A stretch of DNA of 64,000 nucleotides from Streptomyces sp. HUAS YS2. Lineage in GTDB: Bacteria > Actinomycetota > Actinomycetes > Streptomycetales > Streptomycetaceae. Numbering within the stretch: the stretch's first letter is position 1; each line of letters opens with the position of its first letter. The stretch lies in the NCBI RefSeq assembly GCF_033343995.1, contig NZ_CP137573.1, positions 2,575,001-2,639,000 on the forward strand, in the 5' to 3' direction. A model generated the notes under the pieces. The model did no database searches, was not told the origin of the DNA, and saw only the letters and a list, made by a program, of their open reading frames with translations. Position numbers and translations under genes: made by a program. Below are positions 14,584 through 22,711 of the stretch, one piece after another.

Positions 14584-16671
14584 GTGACGCGCAGCGTGTA
14601 CGTGACCGGAATCGATCGCGGGGACGGCCGCCAGGTCGTCGAGCTGGGGGTCATGGATCTCCTGACCCGGCAGGTCGACCGGGTGGGGGTGTTCCGGCCG
14701 CTGGTGCACCACCGTCCCGACCGACTCTTCGATCTGCTGCGGGCCCGCTACCGGCTCGAGCAGGACCCGGCGTCGGTGTACGGCATGGACTACCACGAGG
14801 CGTCCGCGCTCCAGGCCGAGCGGGGCACCGACGAGCTGGTGTCCCAGCTGGTGGAGCGGTTCCACGCGGTGGCCCGGGAGTACGAGGTGGTCCTCGTCCT
14901 CGGCACCGACTTCGCCGCCACCCAGCTGCCCGACGAGCTGGCGCTGAACGCCCGGCTGGCCAACGAGTTCGGCGCCTCCGTGATACCGGTCGTCGGCGGC
15001 AAGGGGCAGGCCGCCGAGTCGGTGCGGGCCGAGGCGCGCAACGCGTTCCGCGCGTACGACGGGCTGGGCTGCGACGTGCTCGCGATGGTGGTGAACCGGG
15101 TCGCCGCCGAGGACCGGGAGCCGATCGCCGAGCGACTGTCCGCCCGGCTGCCCGTCCCCTGTTACGTGCTGCCCGACGAGCCCGCGCTGGCCGCCCCGAC
15201 GCTGGCCCAGATCAAGCACGCGCTCGGCGCGGAGCTGGTCCTCGGCGACGACGCGGGCCTCGCGCGGGACGCCCTGGACTTCGTGTTCGGCGGCGCCATG
15301 CTGCCGAACTTCCTGCCCGCGCTCACCCCGGGCTCGCTGGTCGTCACCCCCGGGGACCGGGCCGACCTGGTGGTCGGCGCGCTGGCCGCGCACGCGGCCG
15401 GCACCCCGCCGATCGCGGGTGTACTGCTGACCCTGGGCGAGCGGCCCAGCGACACGATCCTGACCCTGGCGGCCCGGCTCGCGCCCGGCACCCCGGTCCT
15501 CTCGGTGGCCGGCAAGAGCTACCCGACCGCCGCCGAACTGCTGGCCCTCGAAGGCAAGTTGAGCGCCGCCACGCCCCGCAAGGCGGAGACCGCGCTCGGC
15601 CTGTTCGAGCGGTACGTGGCCACCGCCGACCTGCTGAAGCGGATCTCGGTGGCCCGCAGCGGCCGGGTCACGCCGATGATGTTCGAGCACGACCTCCTTG
15701 AGCAGGCGCGCGCCGACCGCCGACGGGTGGTGCTGCCGGAGGGCACGGAGGAGCGGGTGCTGCGCGCCGCGGACCTGCTGCTGCGCCGGAACGTGTGCGA
15801 CCTGACACTGCTCGGGGACGTCGAAGTCATCCGGAAGAAGGCCGTGGACCTCGGCGTCGACCTGTCCGCGCCGTCCACGCAGCTGATCGACCCGCAGACC
15901 TCCGAGCTGCGCGACGCGTTCGCGGAGAAGTACGCGAAGCTGCGCGCCCACAAGGGCGTGACGGTGGAGCTGGCGTACGACGTGGTGTCGGACGTGAACT
16001 ACTTCGGCACGCTGATGGTGCAGGAGGGCCTGGCCGACGGCATGGTGTCCGGTTCCGTGCACTCCACGGCCGCGACGATCCGCCCGGCCTTCGAGATCAT
16101 CAAGACGAAGCCGGACGCGTCGATCGTCTCGTCCGTCTTCTTCATGTGCCTGGCCGACAAGGTGCTGGTGTACGGCGACTGCGCGGTGAACCCCGACCCG
16201 AACGCGGAGCAACTGGCGGACATCGCCGTGCAGTCGGCGGCCACCGCGGCCCGGTTCGGTGTCGAGCCGCGGATCGCGATGCTCTCTTACTCGACGGGCA
16301 CCTCCGGCTCCGGCGCGGACGTCGACAAGGTGCGCGAGGCGACCAAGCTGGTCCGGGAATCCCATGCGGAGCTGCGGATCGAGGGCCCGATCCAGTACGA
16401 CGCGGCCGTCGAGCCGTCCGTCGCCGCCACGAAGCTGCCCGGGTCGGAGGTTGCCGGCCAGGCGACCGTGCTGATCTTCCCGGACCTCAACACCGGCAAC
16501 AACACGTACAAGGCCGTGCAGCGCTCGGCCGGCGCCGTGGCCGTCGGCCCGGTCCTGCAGGGCCTGCGCAAGCCGGTCAACGACCTGTCACGCGGCGCGC
16601 TCGTCAGCGACATCGTCAACACGGTCGCGATCACCGCGATCCAGTCCCAGGGTCAGGAGCTCCCCGCATGA
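14584..16671 (+). CDS. pta: Phosphate acetyltransferase
   Basis: A 695-aa long-form phosphotransacetylase interconverting acetyl-CoA and acetyl phosphate. The N-terminal half is a P-loop-like BioD/DRTGG regulatory region (SVYVTGIDRGDGRQVVEL, then TPPIAGVLLTLGE); the catalytic domain begins near residue 365 (MMFEHDLLEQARADRRRVVLP) and contains SGSVHSTAATIRPAFEIIK, YGDCAVNP and FPDLNTGNNTYKAV. I chose the GTG at 14584, where the protein begins with the conserved N-terminus and GGGAG lies 8 nt upstream. It overlaps ackA by ATGA, forming the classical pta-ackA operon for acetate overflow or acetate activation. Confidence 0.95.
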   Translation: MTRSVYVTGIDRGDGRQVVELGVMDLLTRQVDRVGVFRPLVHHRPDRLFDLLRARYRLEQDPASVYGMDYHEASALQAERGTDELVSQLVERFHAVAREYEVVLVLGTDFAATQLPDELALNARLANEFGASVIPVVGGKGQAAESVRAEARNAFRAYDGLGCDVLAMVVNRVAAEDREPIAERLSARLPVPCYVLPDEPALAAPTLAQIKHALGAELVLGDDAGLARDALDFVFGGAMLPNFLPALTPGSLVVTPGDRADLVVGALAAHAAGTPPIAGVLLTLGERPSDTILTLAARLAPGTPVLSVAGKSYPTAAELLALEGKLSAATPRKAETALGLFERYVATADLLKRISVARSGRVTPMMFEHDLLEQARADRRRVVLPEGTEERVLRAADLLLRRNVCDLTLLGDVEVIRKKAVDLGVDLSAPSTQLIDPQTSELRDAFAEKYAKLRAHKGVTVELAYDVVSDVNYFGTLMVQEGLADGMVSGSVHSTAATIRPAFEIIKTKPDASIVSSVFFMCLADKVLVYGDCAVNPDPNAEQLADIAVQSAATAARFGVEPRIAMLSYSTGTSGSGADVDKVREATKLVRESHAELRIEGPIQYDAAVEPSVAATKLPGSEVAGQATVLIFPDLNTGNNTYKAVQRSAGAVAVGPVLQGLRKPVNDLSRGALVSDIVNTVAITAIQSQGQELPA

Positions 16672-17885
16672 CCGGCACCGATGCCACCCGCGTCCTCGTC
16701 CTCAACTCCGGCTCGTCGTCGGTGAAGTACCAGCTGCTCGACATGAGCGAGGGCGAGCGGCTCGCGGTCGGCCTGGTGGAGCGGATCGGCGAGGAGACCT
16801 CGCGCCTGGTGCACACCCCGCTGCGGGACGGTGAGGGTGCGGCGCGCGAGAAGACCGGCCCGATCGCCGACCACGCCGCCGCACTCAAGGCGGTCGCCGA
16901 GGAGCTGGCCGCGGACGGGCTCGGCCTGGACTCCCCCGAACTGGCCGCGATCGGCCACCGGGTGGTGCACGGCGGGCTGCGGTTCACCGCGCCGACGGTG
17001 ATCGACGACGAGGTGCTCGCCGAGATCGAGCGTCTGGTGCCGGTGGCGCCGCTGCACAACCCGGCCAACCTGCTGGGCATCCGTACGGCGATGACGTTGC
17101 GTCCCGACCTGCCGCAGGTGGCGGTCTTCGACACGGCGTTCCACACCACGATGCCGGAGTCCGCGGCCCGGTACGCGATCGACGTGGAGACGGCGGACGC
17201 GCACCGGATCCGCCGGTACGGCTTCCACGGCACCTCGCACGCGTACGTCTCGCGGGCGGCGGCGCAGCTGCTCGGGAAGGCGCCCGAGGAGGTCAACGTC
17301 ATCGTGCTGCACCTGGGCAACGGCGCGTCCGCCTCGGCGGTGGCGGGCGGGCGGTGCGTGGACACCTCGATGGGGCTGACCCCGCTGGAGGGCCTGGTCA
17401 TGGGCACCCGGTCGGGCGACGTCGACCCGGCGGTGACCTTCCATCTGGAGCGGGTGGCGGGGATGTCGACGGACGAGATCGACACGCTGCTCAACAAGAG
17501 GAGCGGTCTGGTCGGGCTCTGCGGCGACAACGACATGCGGGAGATCCGGCGGCGGATCGACGAGGGCGACGAGCGGGCGCTGCTGGCCTTCGAGATCTAC
17601 ATCCACCGGCTGAAGAAGTACATCGGGGCGTACTACGCGGTACTCGGCCGGGTGGACGCGGTGGTGTTCACGGCCGGAGTGGGTGAGAACGCGGCTCCGG
17701 TGCGGGAAGCTGCGATCGCGGGTCTGGAGGAGCTGGGCCTGGTGGTGGACGCCGACCTCAACGCGGTGCGCTCCGGCGAACCGCGGCTGATCTCGCCGAA
17801 CTACGCGCGGGTGGCGGTCGCCGTGGTGCCGACGGACGAGGAGCTGGAGATCGCACGACAGACCTACGCACTGGTACGCGACTGA
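16668..17885 (+). CDS. ackA: Acetate kinase
   Basis: A 405-aa acetate kinase making ATP and acetate from acetyl phosphate and ADP. Family signatures are present in order: VLVLNSGSSSVKYQL, GHRVVHGGLRF, the catalytic region VAVFDTAFHTTMP, YGFHGTSHAYVS, HLGNGASASAV and the late VFTAGVGENAAPVR with Asn and Glu. The ATG overlaps the pta stop codon, so translation is coupled and the two enzymes should be made in step. The pyruvate kinase gene follows 74 bp later with its own promoter, so readthrough is possible but not required. Confidence 0.96.
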   Translation: MTGTDATRVLVLNSGSSSVKYQLLDMSEGERLAVGLVERIGEETSRLVHTPLRDGEGAAREKTGPIADHAAALKAVAEELAADGLGLDSPELAAIGHRVVHGGLRFTAPTVIDDEVLAEIERLVPVAPLHNPANLLGIRTAMTLRPDLPQVAVFDTAFHTTMPESAARYAIDVETADAHRIRRYGFHGTSHAYVSRAAAQLLGKAPEEVNVIVLHLGNGASASAVAGGRCVDTSMGLTPLEGLVMGTRSGDVDPAVTFHLERVAGMSTDEIDTLLNKRSGLVGLCGDNDMREIRRRIDEGDERALLAFEIYIHRLKKYIGAYYAVLGRVDAVVFTAGVGENAAPVREAAIAGLEELGLVVDADLNAVRSGEPRLISPNYARVAVAVVPTDEELEIARQTYALVRD

Positions 17886-17905
17886 GCGGCCCTCCGCCCA
17901 TTTGT

Positions 17906-17952
17906 ATATTCCACCAGACGGAATATTCCGCGATGAAACAAACCGATAGGAT
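17906..17952 (+). promoter_or_regulatory. pyk promoter with AT-rich palindrome
   Basis: GGAATATTCC at 17920-17929 is a perfect 10-bp palindrome, and ATATTCC at 17906-17912 mirrors GGAATAT at 17920-17926 across 7 nt. Such AT-rich sequence is exceptional here. TAGGAT at 17947-17952 is a good -10 box ending 7 nt before the ATG at 17960, implying a leaderless pyk mRNA, so the palindrome covers the -35 region. A repressor or activator site is likely. Confidence 0.6.
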
Positions 17953-17959
17953 GCGCCTC

Positions 17960-19390
17960 ATGCGCCGTTCCAAAATCGTCTGTACGCTGGGCCCCGCCGT
18001 CGACTCCTACGAGCAGCTGAAAGCGCTGATCGAGGCCGGCATGAACGTGGCCCGTTTCAACATGAGCCACGGGACCCAGGCAGAGCACCAGGAGCGGTAC
18101 GACCGTCTCCGCAGGGCGGTGGAGGACACCGGTCACGCCGTGGGCGTGCTCGCCGACCTTCAGGGCCCGAAGATCCGTCTGGAGACCTTCGCCGAGGGAC
18201 CGGTCGAGCTGGTTCGCGGTGACGAGTTCACCATCACCACCGAGGACGTCCCGGGCGACAAGTCCATCTGCGGCACCACCTACAAGGGGCTGCCGGGCGA
18301 CGTCTCCAAGGGCGACCAGGTCCTTATCAACGACGGCAACGTCGAGCTGCGGGTCGTCGAGGTCGAGGGCCCCCGGGTGAAGACCATCGTCGTCGAGGGC
18401 GGAGTGATCTCCGACCACAAGGGCATCAACCTGCCCGGCGCGGCGGTGAACGTCCCGGCCCTGTCCGAGAAGGACGTCGAGGACCTCCGCTTCGCGCTCC
18501 GCATGGGCTGCGACATGGTCGCGCTCTCCTTCGTCCGGGACGCCGCCGACGTCAAGGACGTCCACAAGGTGATGGACGAGGAGGGCCGCCGGGTCCCGGT
18601 CATCGCCAAGGTGGAGAAGCCGCAGGCCGTCGAGAACATGGCCGAGGTCGTCGCGGCCTTCGACGCCGTCATGGTCGCCCGTGGCGACCTCGCGGTGGAG
18701 TACCCGCTGGAGAAGGTCCCGATGGTGCAGAAGCGCCTCGTGGAGATGTGCCGCCGCAACGCCAAGCCGGTCATCGTCGCCACCCAGATGATGGAGTCGA
18801 TGATCACCAACTCCCGCCCGACCCGCGCCGAGGCGAGCGACGTCGCCAACGCGATCCTGGACGGCGCGGACGCGGTCATGCTCTCCGCCGAGTCCTCGGT
18901 GGGCGCCTACCCGATCGAGACCGTGAAGACGATGTCGAAGATCGTCGCCGCGGCCGAGGAGGAGCTGCTCTCCAAGGGCCTGCAGCCGCTGGTCCCGGGC
19001 AAGAAGCCGCGTACCCAGGGCGGCTCCGTCGCCCGCGCGGCCTGCGAGATCGCGGACTTCCTCGACGGCAAGGCGCTGATCGCCTTCACCAAGTCCGGCG
19101 ACACCGCCCGCCGGCTGTCCCGCTATCGCACCGTCCAGCCGATCCTGGCCTTCACCACGGACGAGTCGACCCGCAACCAGCTCACCCTGAGCTGGGGCGT
19201 GGAGTCCTTCCTCGCCCCGTTCGTGGAGACCACCGACGCCATGGTCGACATCGTCGACGCGGAGCTGCTGAAGCTCCAGCGGTACAACGAGGGCGACACC
19301 ATGGTCATCACCGCCGGCTCGCCCCCCGGCGTCCCCGGCACCACCAACATGGTCCGGGTGCACCACCTGGGCGGCGCGCAGCGCGCCTGA
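17960..19390 (+). CDS. pyk: Pyruvate kinase
   Basis: A 476-aa pyruvate kinase, the last glycolytic step from phosphoenolpyruvate to pyruvate with ATP formation. Signatures: MRRSKIVCTLGPAVDSYEQL at the start, NMSHG, the active-site VIAKVEKPQAVENM, VARGDLAVEYPLEKVP, and the metal/K+ region ESSVGAYPIETV. The C-terminal allosteric domain is complete. I use the ATG at 17960 because the conserved N-terminus begins there; ATG at 17951 and 17933 in the same frame lie in the promoter. A long terminator follows at 19410. It follows pta-ackA in the same direction, placing three carbon-flow enzymes together with divergent pfkA. Confidence 0.95.
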   Translation: MRRSKIVCTLGPAVDSYEQLKALIEAGMNVARFNMSHGTQAEHQERYDRLRRAVEDTGHAVGVLADLQGPKIRLETFAEGPVELVRGDEFTITTEDVPGDKSICGTTYKGLPGDVSKGDQVLINDGNVELRVVEVEGPRVKTIVVEGGVISDHKGINLPGAAVNVPALSEKDVEDLRFALRMGCDMVALSFVRDAADVKDVHKVMDEEGRRVPVIAKVEKPQAVENMAEVVAAFDAVMVARGDLAVEYPLEKVPMVQKRLVEMCRRNAKPVIVATQMMESMITNSRPTRAEASDVANAILDGADAVMLSAESSVGAYPIETVKTMSKIVAAAEEELLSKGLQPLVPGKKPRTQGGSVARAACEIADFLDGKALIAFTKSGDTARRLSRYRTVQPILAFTTDESTRNQLTLSWGVESFLAPFVETTDAMVDIVDAELLKLQRYNEGDTMVITAGSPPGVPGTTNMVRVHHLGGAQRA

Positions 19391-19409
19391 CGCGCCGCGG
19401 CACCGGAAC

Positions 19410-19451
19410 ACGACGAGGGCCCCCGCCCGATCGGACGGGGGCCCTCGTCGT
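19410..19451. terminator. Strong terminator after pyk
   Basis: Perfect 16-bp arms (left begins ACGACGAGGGCCCCCG) around a 10-nt loop, between the convergent pyk and the gene at 19496. Confidence 0.9.
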
Positions 19452-19463
19452 ACCGCGGCTCCC

Positions 19464-19473
19464 GGGGGGGGGG
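19464..19473. repeat. Run of ten G
   Basis: An uninterrupted 10-base G tract between the pyk terminator and the end of the gene at 19496. It lies outside genes. Its length could vary between isolates, or it may be a sequencing uncertainty. Confidence 0.9.
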
Positions 19474-19495
19474 TCTTTCGCTGCCCGTGGAAGGG

Positions 19496-20764
19496 TCAGT
19501 TCGGTTCGATCGTGTTGCGCAGGCCGGGAACCCTGAGCGTGCCGCCGAACTGGCCGGCCTGGATGACCTCCACGTTCGTGAAGAACGCGAACGGGACGTC
19601 GAGCGGCGGCGGGGTCTCCGGGTTGAAGGTGACCGGGATCAGGCCGAAGAGGTTGCCCTTCAGCTGCTCCGTGTACATGGTCACCGTGCCGTCGCGCATC
19701 GTCGACGTGGAGCCCCGGTCCGAGCGGACGTGGCCGGTGTAGCCGTCCGAGTGGACGGTCTTCTGGTGCAGGTCCTTGATGTCCACGCCGTTGCTTGCGG
19801 TGAACTTCAGGACCTTCTTGATCTTGCCGCTGCCGGTCTTGACCTCGACGATGCCGTGGTACTTGAGGCCCTTGAGCGTGAGCAGCGTGCTGTCGAGGAT
19901 CCACGGCTCGTCCGGGACGAGGGCCGCGCCCTCCTCCAGGTCCGCCGCGGCGAGCGCCTGCGGGTCGGGCGTCGGACAGGGGAAGCGGGGCTTGCCCTCC
20001 TCCGGTATGTCCGTGTCCTTCTTGACGTCCAGGCCCTTGGCGTCGTCCCCGAGCTCCTTGACGGTGGCGCCGGCCTTGTCGGCGGCGTCCTTGATCGCGT
20101 CCTTGGTGCGGTCGCTCGCGTCGTCGAGGGCCGGCTTGGAGGCGCCGGACGTCGGCTCGTCGGTCGGCTTCGCGGTGGGCGTGGGCTCGGCCGTCGGCTC
20201 GGTGGACGCGGTCGGCGTCGGGGTGGCCGTCGGCTCGTCCGGTCCGTCGAAGAGGTCCTTGATCTTGTCGCCGACGCCCAGCGGGTCCAGCGGATTGACG
20301 GACTTCGTCGGGGTCGGGGACGGCGAGGCGGACGGCGCGGTGGCGCCGCTCGTGGTCCGCTCCTCCGTGGTGGCCTTGTCGGTGGTGGCGCTCGCGGACG
20401 GGCTGGCGGTCGGCTCCGGCGTCTTGTCGGCCGAATCGTCCTTGCCCGTCTCGCTGCTCGACGCGCTCGGCTCGGGAGTCTTGGTGGGCTCGGGGCTCTT
20501 CGACTCCTCGACCGGCTCGTCGGAGCGGGTCACACAGGGGCCCGGCGCGAAGGGGATGTCCTTCTCGTCGGCGAGCGCGAGCTTGGGCGTCAGGCCCATG
20601 CCCACGAGGACCGCGGTCGGCATGGCGGCCAGGGCCATCGCCTTGCCGGCGGGCACCTGGAGCTTGTTCAGCAGCGACTTGCGGGGGGCCGCGTGACGCG
20701 GACCCTTTCTCGCCAGAGTGGCGTCCTCTCCAGCCGTCGCCGACTGTGTTTCGTCACCCCGCAC
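19496..20764 (-). CDS. Secreted or anchored Ser/Thr/Pro-rich protein of the DUF6230/DUF6114 locus
   Basis: A 422-aa protein of unknown function. A basic N-terminus is followed by a hydrophobic segment (about 41-65, KAMALAAMPTAVLVGMGLTP) ending in ALA-D, which looks like a signal peptide or anchor. Residues about 75-240 are low-complexity Pro, Thr, Ser, Glu and Asp, typical of a wall-spanning stalk. The last 170 residues form a folded domain rich in beta strands (LTLKGLKYHGIVEVKTG, then TVTMYTEQLKGNLFGLIPV and PFAFFTNVEVIQAGQFGG). Homologues are sometimes mislabelled as HypF; nothing here supports that. It is the third gene of a run, overlapping the DUF6114 gene by 11 bp, so the three proteins probably act together at the envelope. 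Confidence 0.7.
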   Translation of the reverse strand: MRGDETQSATAGEDATLARKGPRHAAPRKSLLNKLQVPAGKAMALAAMPTAVLVGMGLTPKLALADEKDIPFAPGPCVTRSDEPVEESKSPEPTKTPEPSASSSETGKDDSADKTPEPTASPSASATTDKATTEERTTSGATAPSASPSPTPTKSVNPLDPLGVGDKIKDLFDGPDEPTATPTPTASTEPTAEPTPTAKPTDEPTSGASKPALDDASDRTKDAIKDAADKAGATVKELGDDAKGLDVKKDTDIPEEGKPRFPCPTPDPQALAAADLEEGAALVPDEPWILDSTLLTLKGLKYHGIVEVKTGSGKIKKVLKFTASNGVDIKDLHQKTVHSDGYTGHVRSDRGSTSTMRDGTVTMYTEQLKGNLFGLIPVTFNPETPPPLDVPFAFFTNVEVIQAGQFGGTLRVPGLRNTIEPN

Positions 20765-21347
20765 TGTTCCTCCCGCCGTTGGCGTCGATCGTGGTTTCGG
20801 TCGCGTGCTCGTTCGGGGCCGCCGACTCGTCGGTTGCGCGCTGCTCGGGCACCGCGAGGGGCTTGATCATGGTGACCGCGGCCGCCGGGGCGGCCTCCGC
20901 CACCGGAGCCGGCTGCGCGGCCGGAGCCGCCTGGGAGGCCTCGGTCTCGTCCGCCGGGACGCCGGGGACCCACGCGACGGAGAGACCGCCGCCGATCAGG
21001 GCGCAGATCAGGCCGATGCCGAAGCCGCCGAGGTTGGCGACCGGGATGGACACGAGCGCCAGGATGATCGCCGCGATACCCGCGAACACCCGGACCGCGG
21101 ACTGGAACCACATCGTCAGGCCGAGGGTGACCAGCAGCACGCCGATGATCAGCGAGCCGGCGCCGGCCGTGGTGGCCATGGCGATCGTCATGTTGCCGAG
21201 CCGCAGGTCGGCGTACGGCAGGTAGGCGATCGGCAGGCCGCCGATCATGGTGAGCAGCCCGGCCCAGAACGGCCGGTTGCCCCGCCAGGCCTTGAAACGC
21301 AGTCGCCAGTAGGTGAATCCGCGGGAACCAATGGTCTCGGCGCTCAT
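20754..21347 (-). CDS. DUF6114 integral membrane protein
   Basis: A 197-aa membrane protein with four predicted helices (about 28-45, 51-74, 79-97, 101-123) in quick succession, then a cytoplasmic or outer tail of about 70 residues rich in Ala, Pro and Glu. The family is widespread in Streptomyces with no known function. It lies between a secreted DUF6230 protein upstream and the Ser/Thr/Pro-rich protein downstream, which it overlaps. Together they look like a small export or envelope complex. ATG at 21347 has AGGGAGC upstream. A hairpin in the 117-bp gap upstream may lower its expression relative to DUF6230. Confidence 0.8.
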   Translation of the reverse strand: MSAETIGSRGFTYWRLRFKAWRGNRPFWAGLLTMIGGLPIAYLPYADLRLGNMTIAMATTAGAGSLIIGVLLVTLGLTMWFQSAVRVFAGIAAIILALVSIPVANLGGFGIGLICALIGGGLSVAWVPGVPADETEASQAAPAAQPAPVAEAAPAAAVTMIKPLAVPEQRATDESAAPNEHATETTIDANGGRNSAG

Positions 21348-21421
21348 GGAAAAGCTCCCTGGAAGCGGTGTTGCTGAGAAGAGATGGAGATCGGCGCCGC
21401 CCGGGGGCGGCTGCCCGAAAC

Positions 21422-21451
21422 GGGCGGGGTCGTGTGGCCACGTCCCCGCCC
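21422..21451 (-). terminator. Hairpin between the DUF6230 and DUF6114 genes
   Basis: 13-bp arms with one mismatch (left GGGCGGGGTCGTG) around TGGC, located 14 bp after the DUF6230 stop. It may be a partial terminator or RNA-stabilising stem that makes the secreted protein more abundant than the membrane partner. Confidence 0.55.
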
Positions 21452-21464
21452 GCCGGCCGAGTGA

Positions 21465-22103
21465 CTACTCGGTGAAGCACTCCTTGGTGCCCTTGTGCAG
21501 CTTCAGGCTCAGGTTGCTGAGCTTGAACGTTCCGGCGGTGGTCGCCCACGCCTTCTGCTCCACGTTCGTCAGCTTCGCCGTCTTGGCGCGCTGCGAGAAG
21601 CCGTACGGGTTGGCCTGGGTGCCCGGCTGAATGCCCGGGTCCTTCAGGGAGCCCGCGGCCACACCGATGTCGATGTTGCCGAACTCGGCGTCCGCCTTCA
21701 GCGAGGAGACATCCAGGTAGATGTCCTTCGCGTAGACCGGCTTGGCCGGGTCCGTACCGGCGCGCAGCTCCAGCGAGACGTTGCCGATGAACGGAACGTC
21801 CGGGGTCACCACGGACTGGCACATGTTGGAGATCCAGGCCTCGGAGAAGCCCGAGACACCGACCGGCTCAGCGAACGGCTGACCCTTGAGGTCCTTGCCG
21901 CTCGCCACGCTGCCGTACTGGACGAAGTCCTTGCCGACAAGGCTGTCGGCCTTCACCTTGAACTCCTGGCCGGAGATGCTGAAGGACGCGGCGAGCGCGC
22001 CCTGAGCCAGGCCGACACCGATCGCGGCCGTCGCGGCCACGCTCGGCACCATGACGACGGCGAACCGCTTCCATCTGGTCCCGCCACGAACCTGGGACTT
22101 CAT
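21465..22103 (-). CDS. DUF6230 secreted protein
   Basis: A 212-aa exported protein. The N-terminus MKSQVRGGTRWKRF and hydrophobic VVMVPSVAATAAIGVGLAQGALA (split across the signal peptide) end at ALA-A, about residue 36. The mature part is a single beta-rich domain beginning SFSISGQEFKVKADSL, with two cysteines (one in ISNMCQSVV, one near the end in TKECFTE) that may form a disulfide. Related proteins have been labelled cholesterol esterase without support: no GxSxG is present. ATG at 22103 has AAGGAGG upstream; the longer frame is not used. First gene of the trio, with a long regulatory region in front. Confidence 0.8.
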   Translation of the reverse strand: MKSQVRGGTRWKRFAVVMVPSVAATAAIGVGLAQGALAASFSISGQEFKVKADSLVGKDFVQYGSVASGKDLKGQPFAEPVGVSGFSEAWISNMCQSVVTPDVPFIGNVSLELRAGTDPAKPVYAKDIYLDVSSLKADAEFGNIDIGVAAGSLKDPGIQPGTQANPYGFSQRAKTAKLTNVEQKAWATTAGTFKLSNLSLKLHKGTKECFTE

Positions 22104-22451
22104 GAGAATTCCTCCTTCTCGGACGTACATCTCCGGATGGGCCAAGGCCCGTCCTGGGATGGGAGAAGTGCTACGTCCTCGGGAAGGAGAGCGCCGTCTT
22201 CAGGCGCGACGCGCGTCCGAATCACCGGCGATCACCCCCGAGCGACAACCACTGGCCACGCCTTGCGCGCAACCTGCTGGACAGGCCCTGCCGACAAGAG
22301 CAGGAACCCCCCTGTCCACGACCGGCGGCACTGCCACCGGCCCGCTCGGTGGGGACCCTCGCCGACTTCCCGGCCGGGTGCCGGGGCTGGTGTGGAGAGG
22401 ACCGAGCGTGGCCGATCGTGGTCCATTACGGGCCGGGGCACAAGGGGGTTC

Positions 22452-22467
22452 GTTACTGGCTAGTAAC
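22452..22467. promoter_or_regulatory. Dyad GTTACT-GGCT-AGTAAC
   Basis: Perfect 6-bp arms around a 4-bp spacer, AT-rich for this genome. Its half-site CTAGTAA is the same as in the icmA palindrome at 26389. Confidence 0.55.
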
Positions 22468-22582
22468 GGGTGGATAACCACGGCGCGACAGGGCGCCGTC
22501 GGACGGGTACACAGGGTGTCGTCAAGTGACGCGACAAAAAGGATGATGAACGGATCAACTCGGACAGAAATCGGGGTTCGAT

Positions 22583-22624
22583 TTACTACGAGTAACAGCG
22601 GCCGCGATTACCAAGTTTTGGTAA
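22583..22624. promoter_or_regulatory. Two adjacent TTAC dyads
   Basis: TTACT-ACG-AGTAA at 22583-22595 and TTACCAA-GTT-TTGGTAA at 22608-22624, both perfect. Centre-to-centre distance is 27 bp. Probably binding sites of a TetR- or GntR-size dimer. Confidence 0.5.
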
Positions 22625-22664
22625 AGCGCGGCCGTGTTTTGTCACTGTGTCGCCAAATCGCCGG

Positions 22665-22690
22665 GCGCCGCACGGGCTGACGTGCGGCGC
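22665..22690 (-). terminator. Terminator of the thioredoxin-TPR gene
   Basis: Perfect 10-bp stem GCGCCGCACG / CGTGCGGCGC with loop GGCTGA, 22 bp after the stop. Confidence 0.75.
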
Positions 22691-22711
22691 GGACGCGTCA
22701 AAAGCGGAGGG

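Larger units (their letters stand above)
22104..22711. other. 608-bp gene-free region with several dyads
   Basis: No convincing gene; short open frames here lack ribosome sites and codon bias. GC content is clearly below the surroundings in 22480-22660. It holds three TTAC...GTAA-type dyads (22452-22467, 22583-22596, 22608-22624) and the terminator of the gene at 22712. It must carry the promoter of the DUF6230 operon, perhaps with a leader of several hundred bases, but I cannot place the start point. Confidence 0.7.

Noticed and set aside
19496..20764. Hydrogenase maturation protein HypF
   Set aside because: This label is attached to homologues, but no acylphosphatase, zinc-finger or Kae1-like motifs are visible. 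The protein is exported and stalk-like.
21465..22103. Cholesterol esterase
   Set aside because: No GxSxG, no catalytic triad; only 212 residues with a signal peptide.
22200..22481. Small open frames inside the 608-bp region before DUF6230
   Set aside because: No ribosome site, no family resemblance, and codon positions lack the strong GC bias of real genes.
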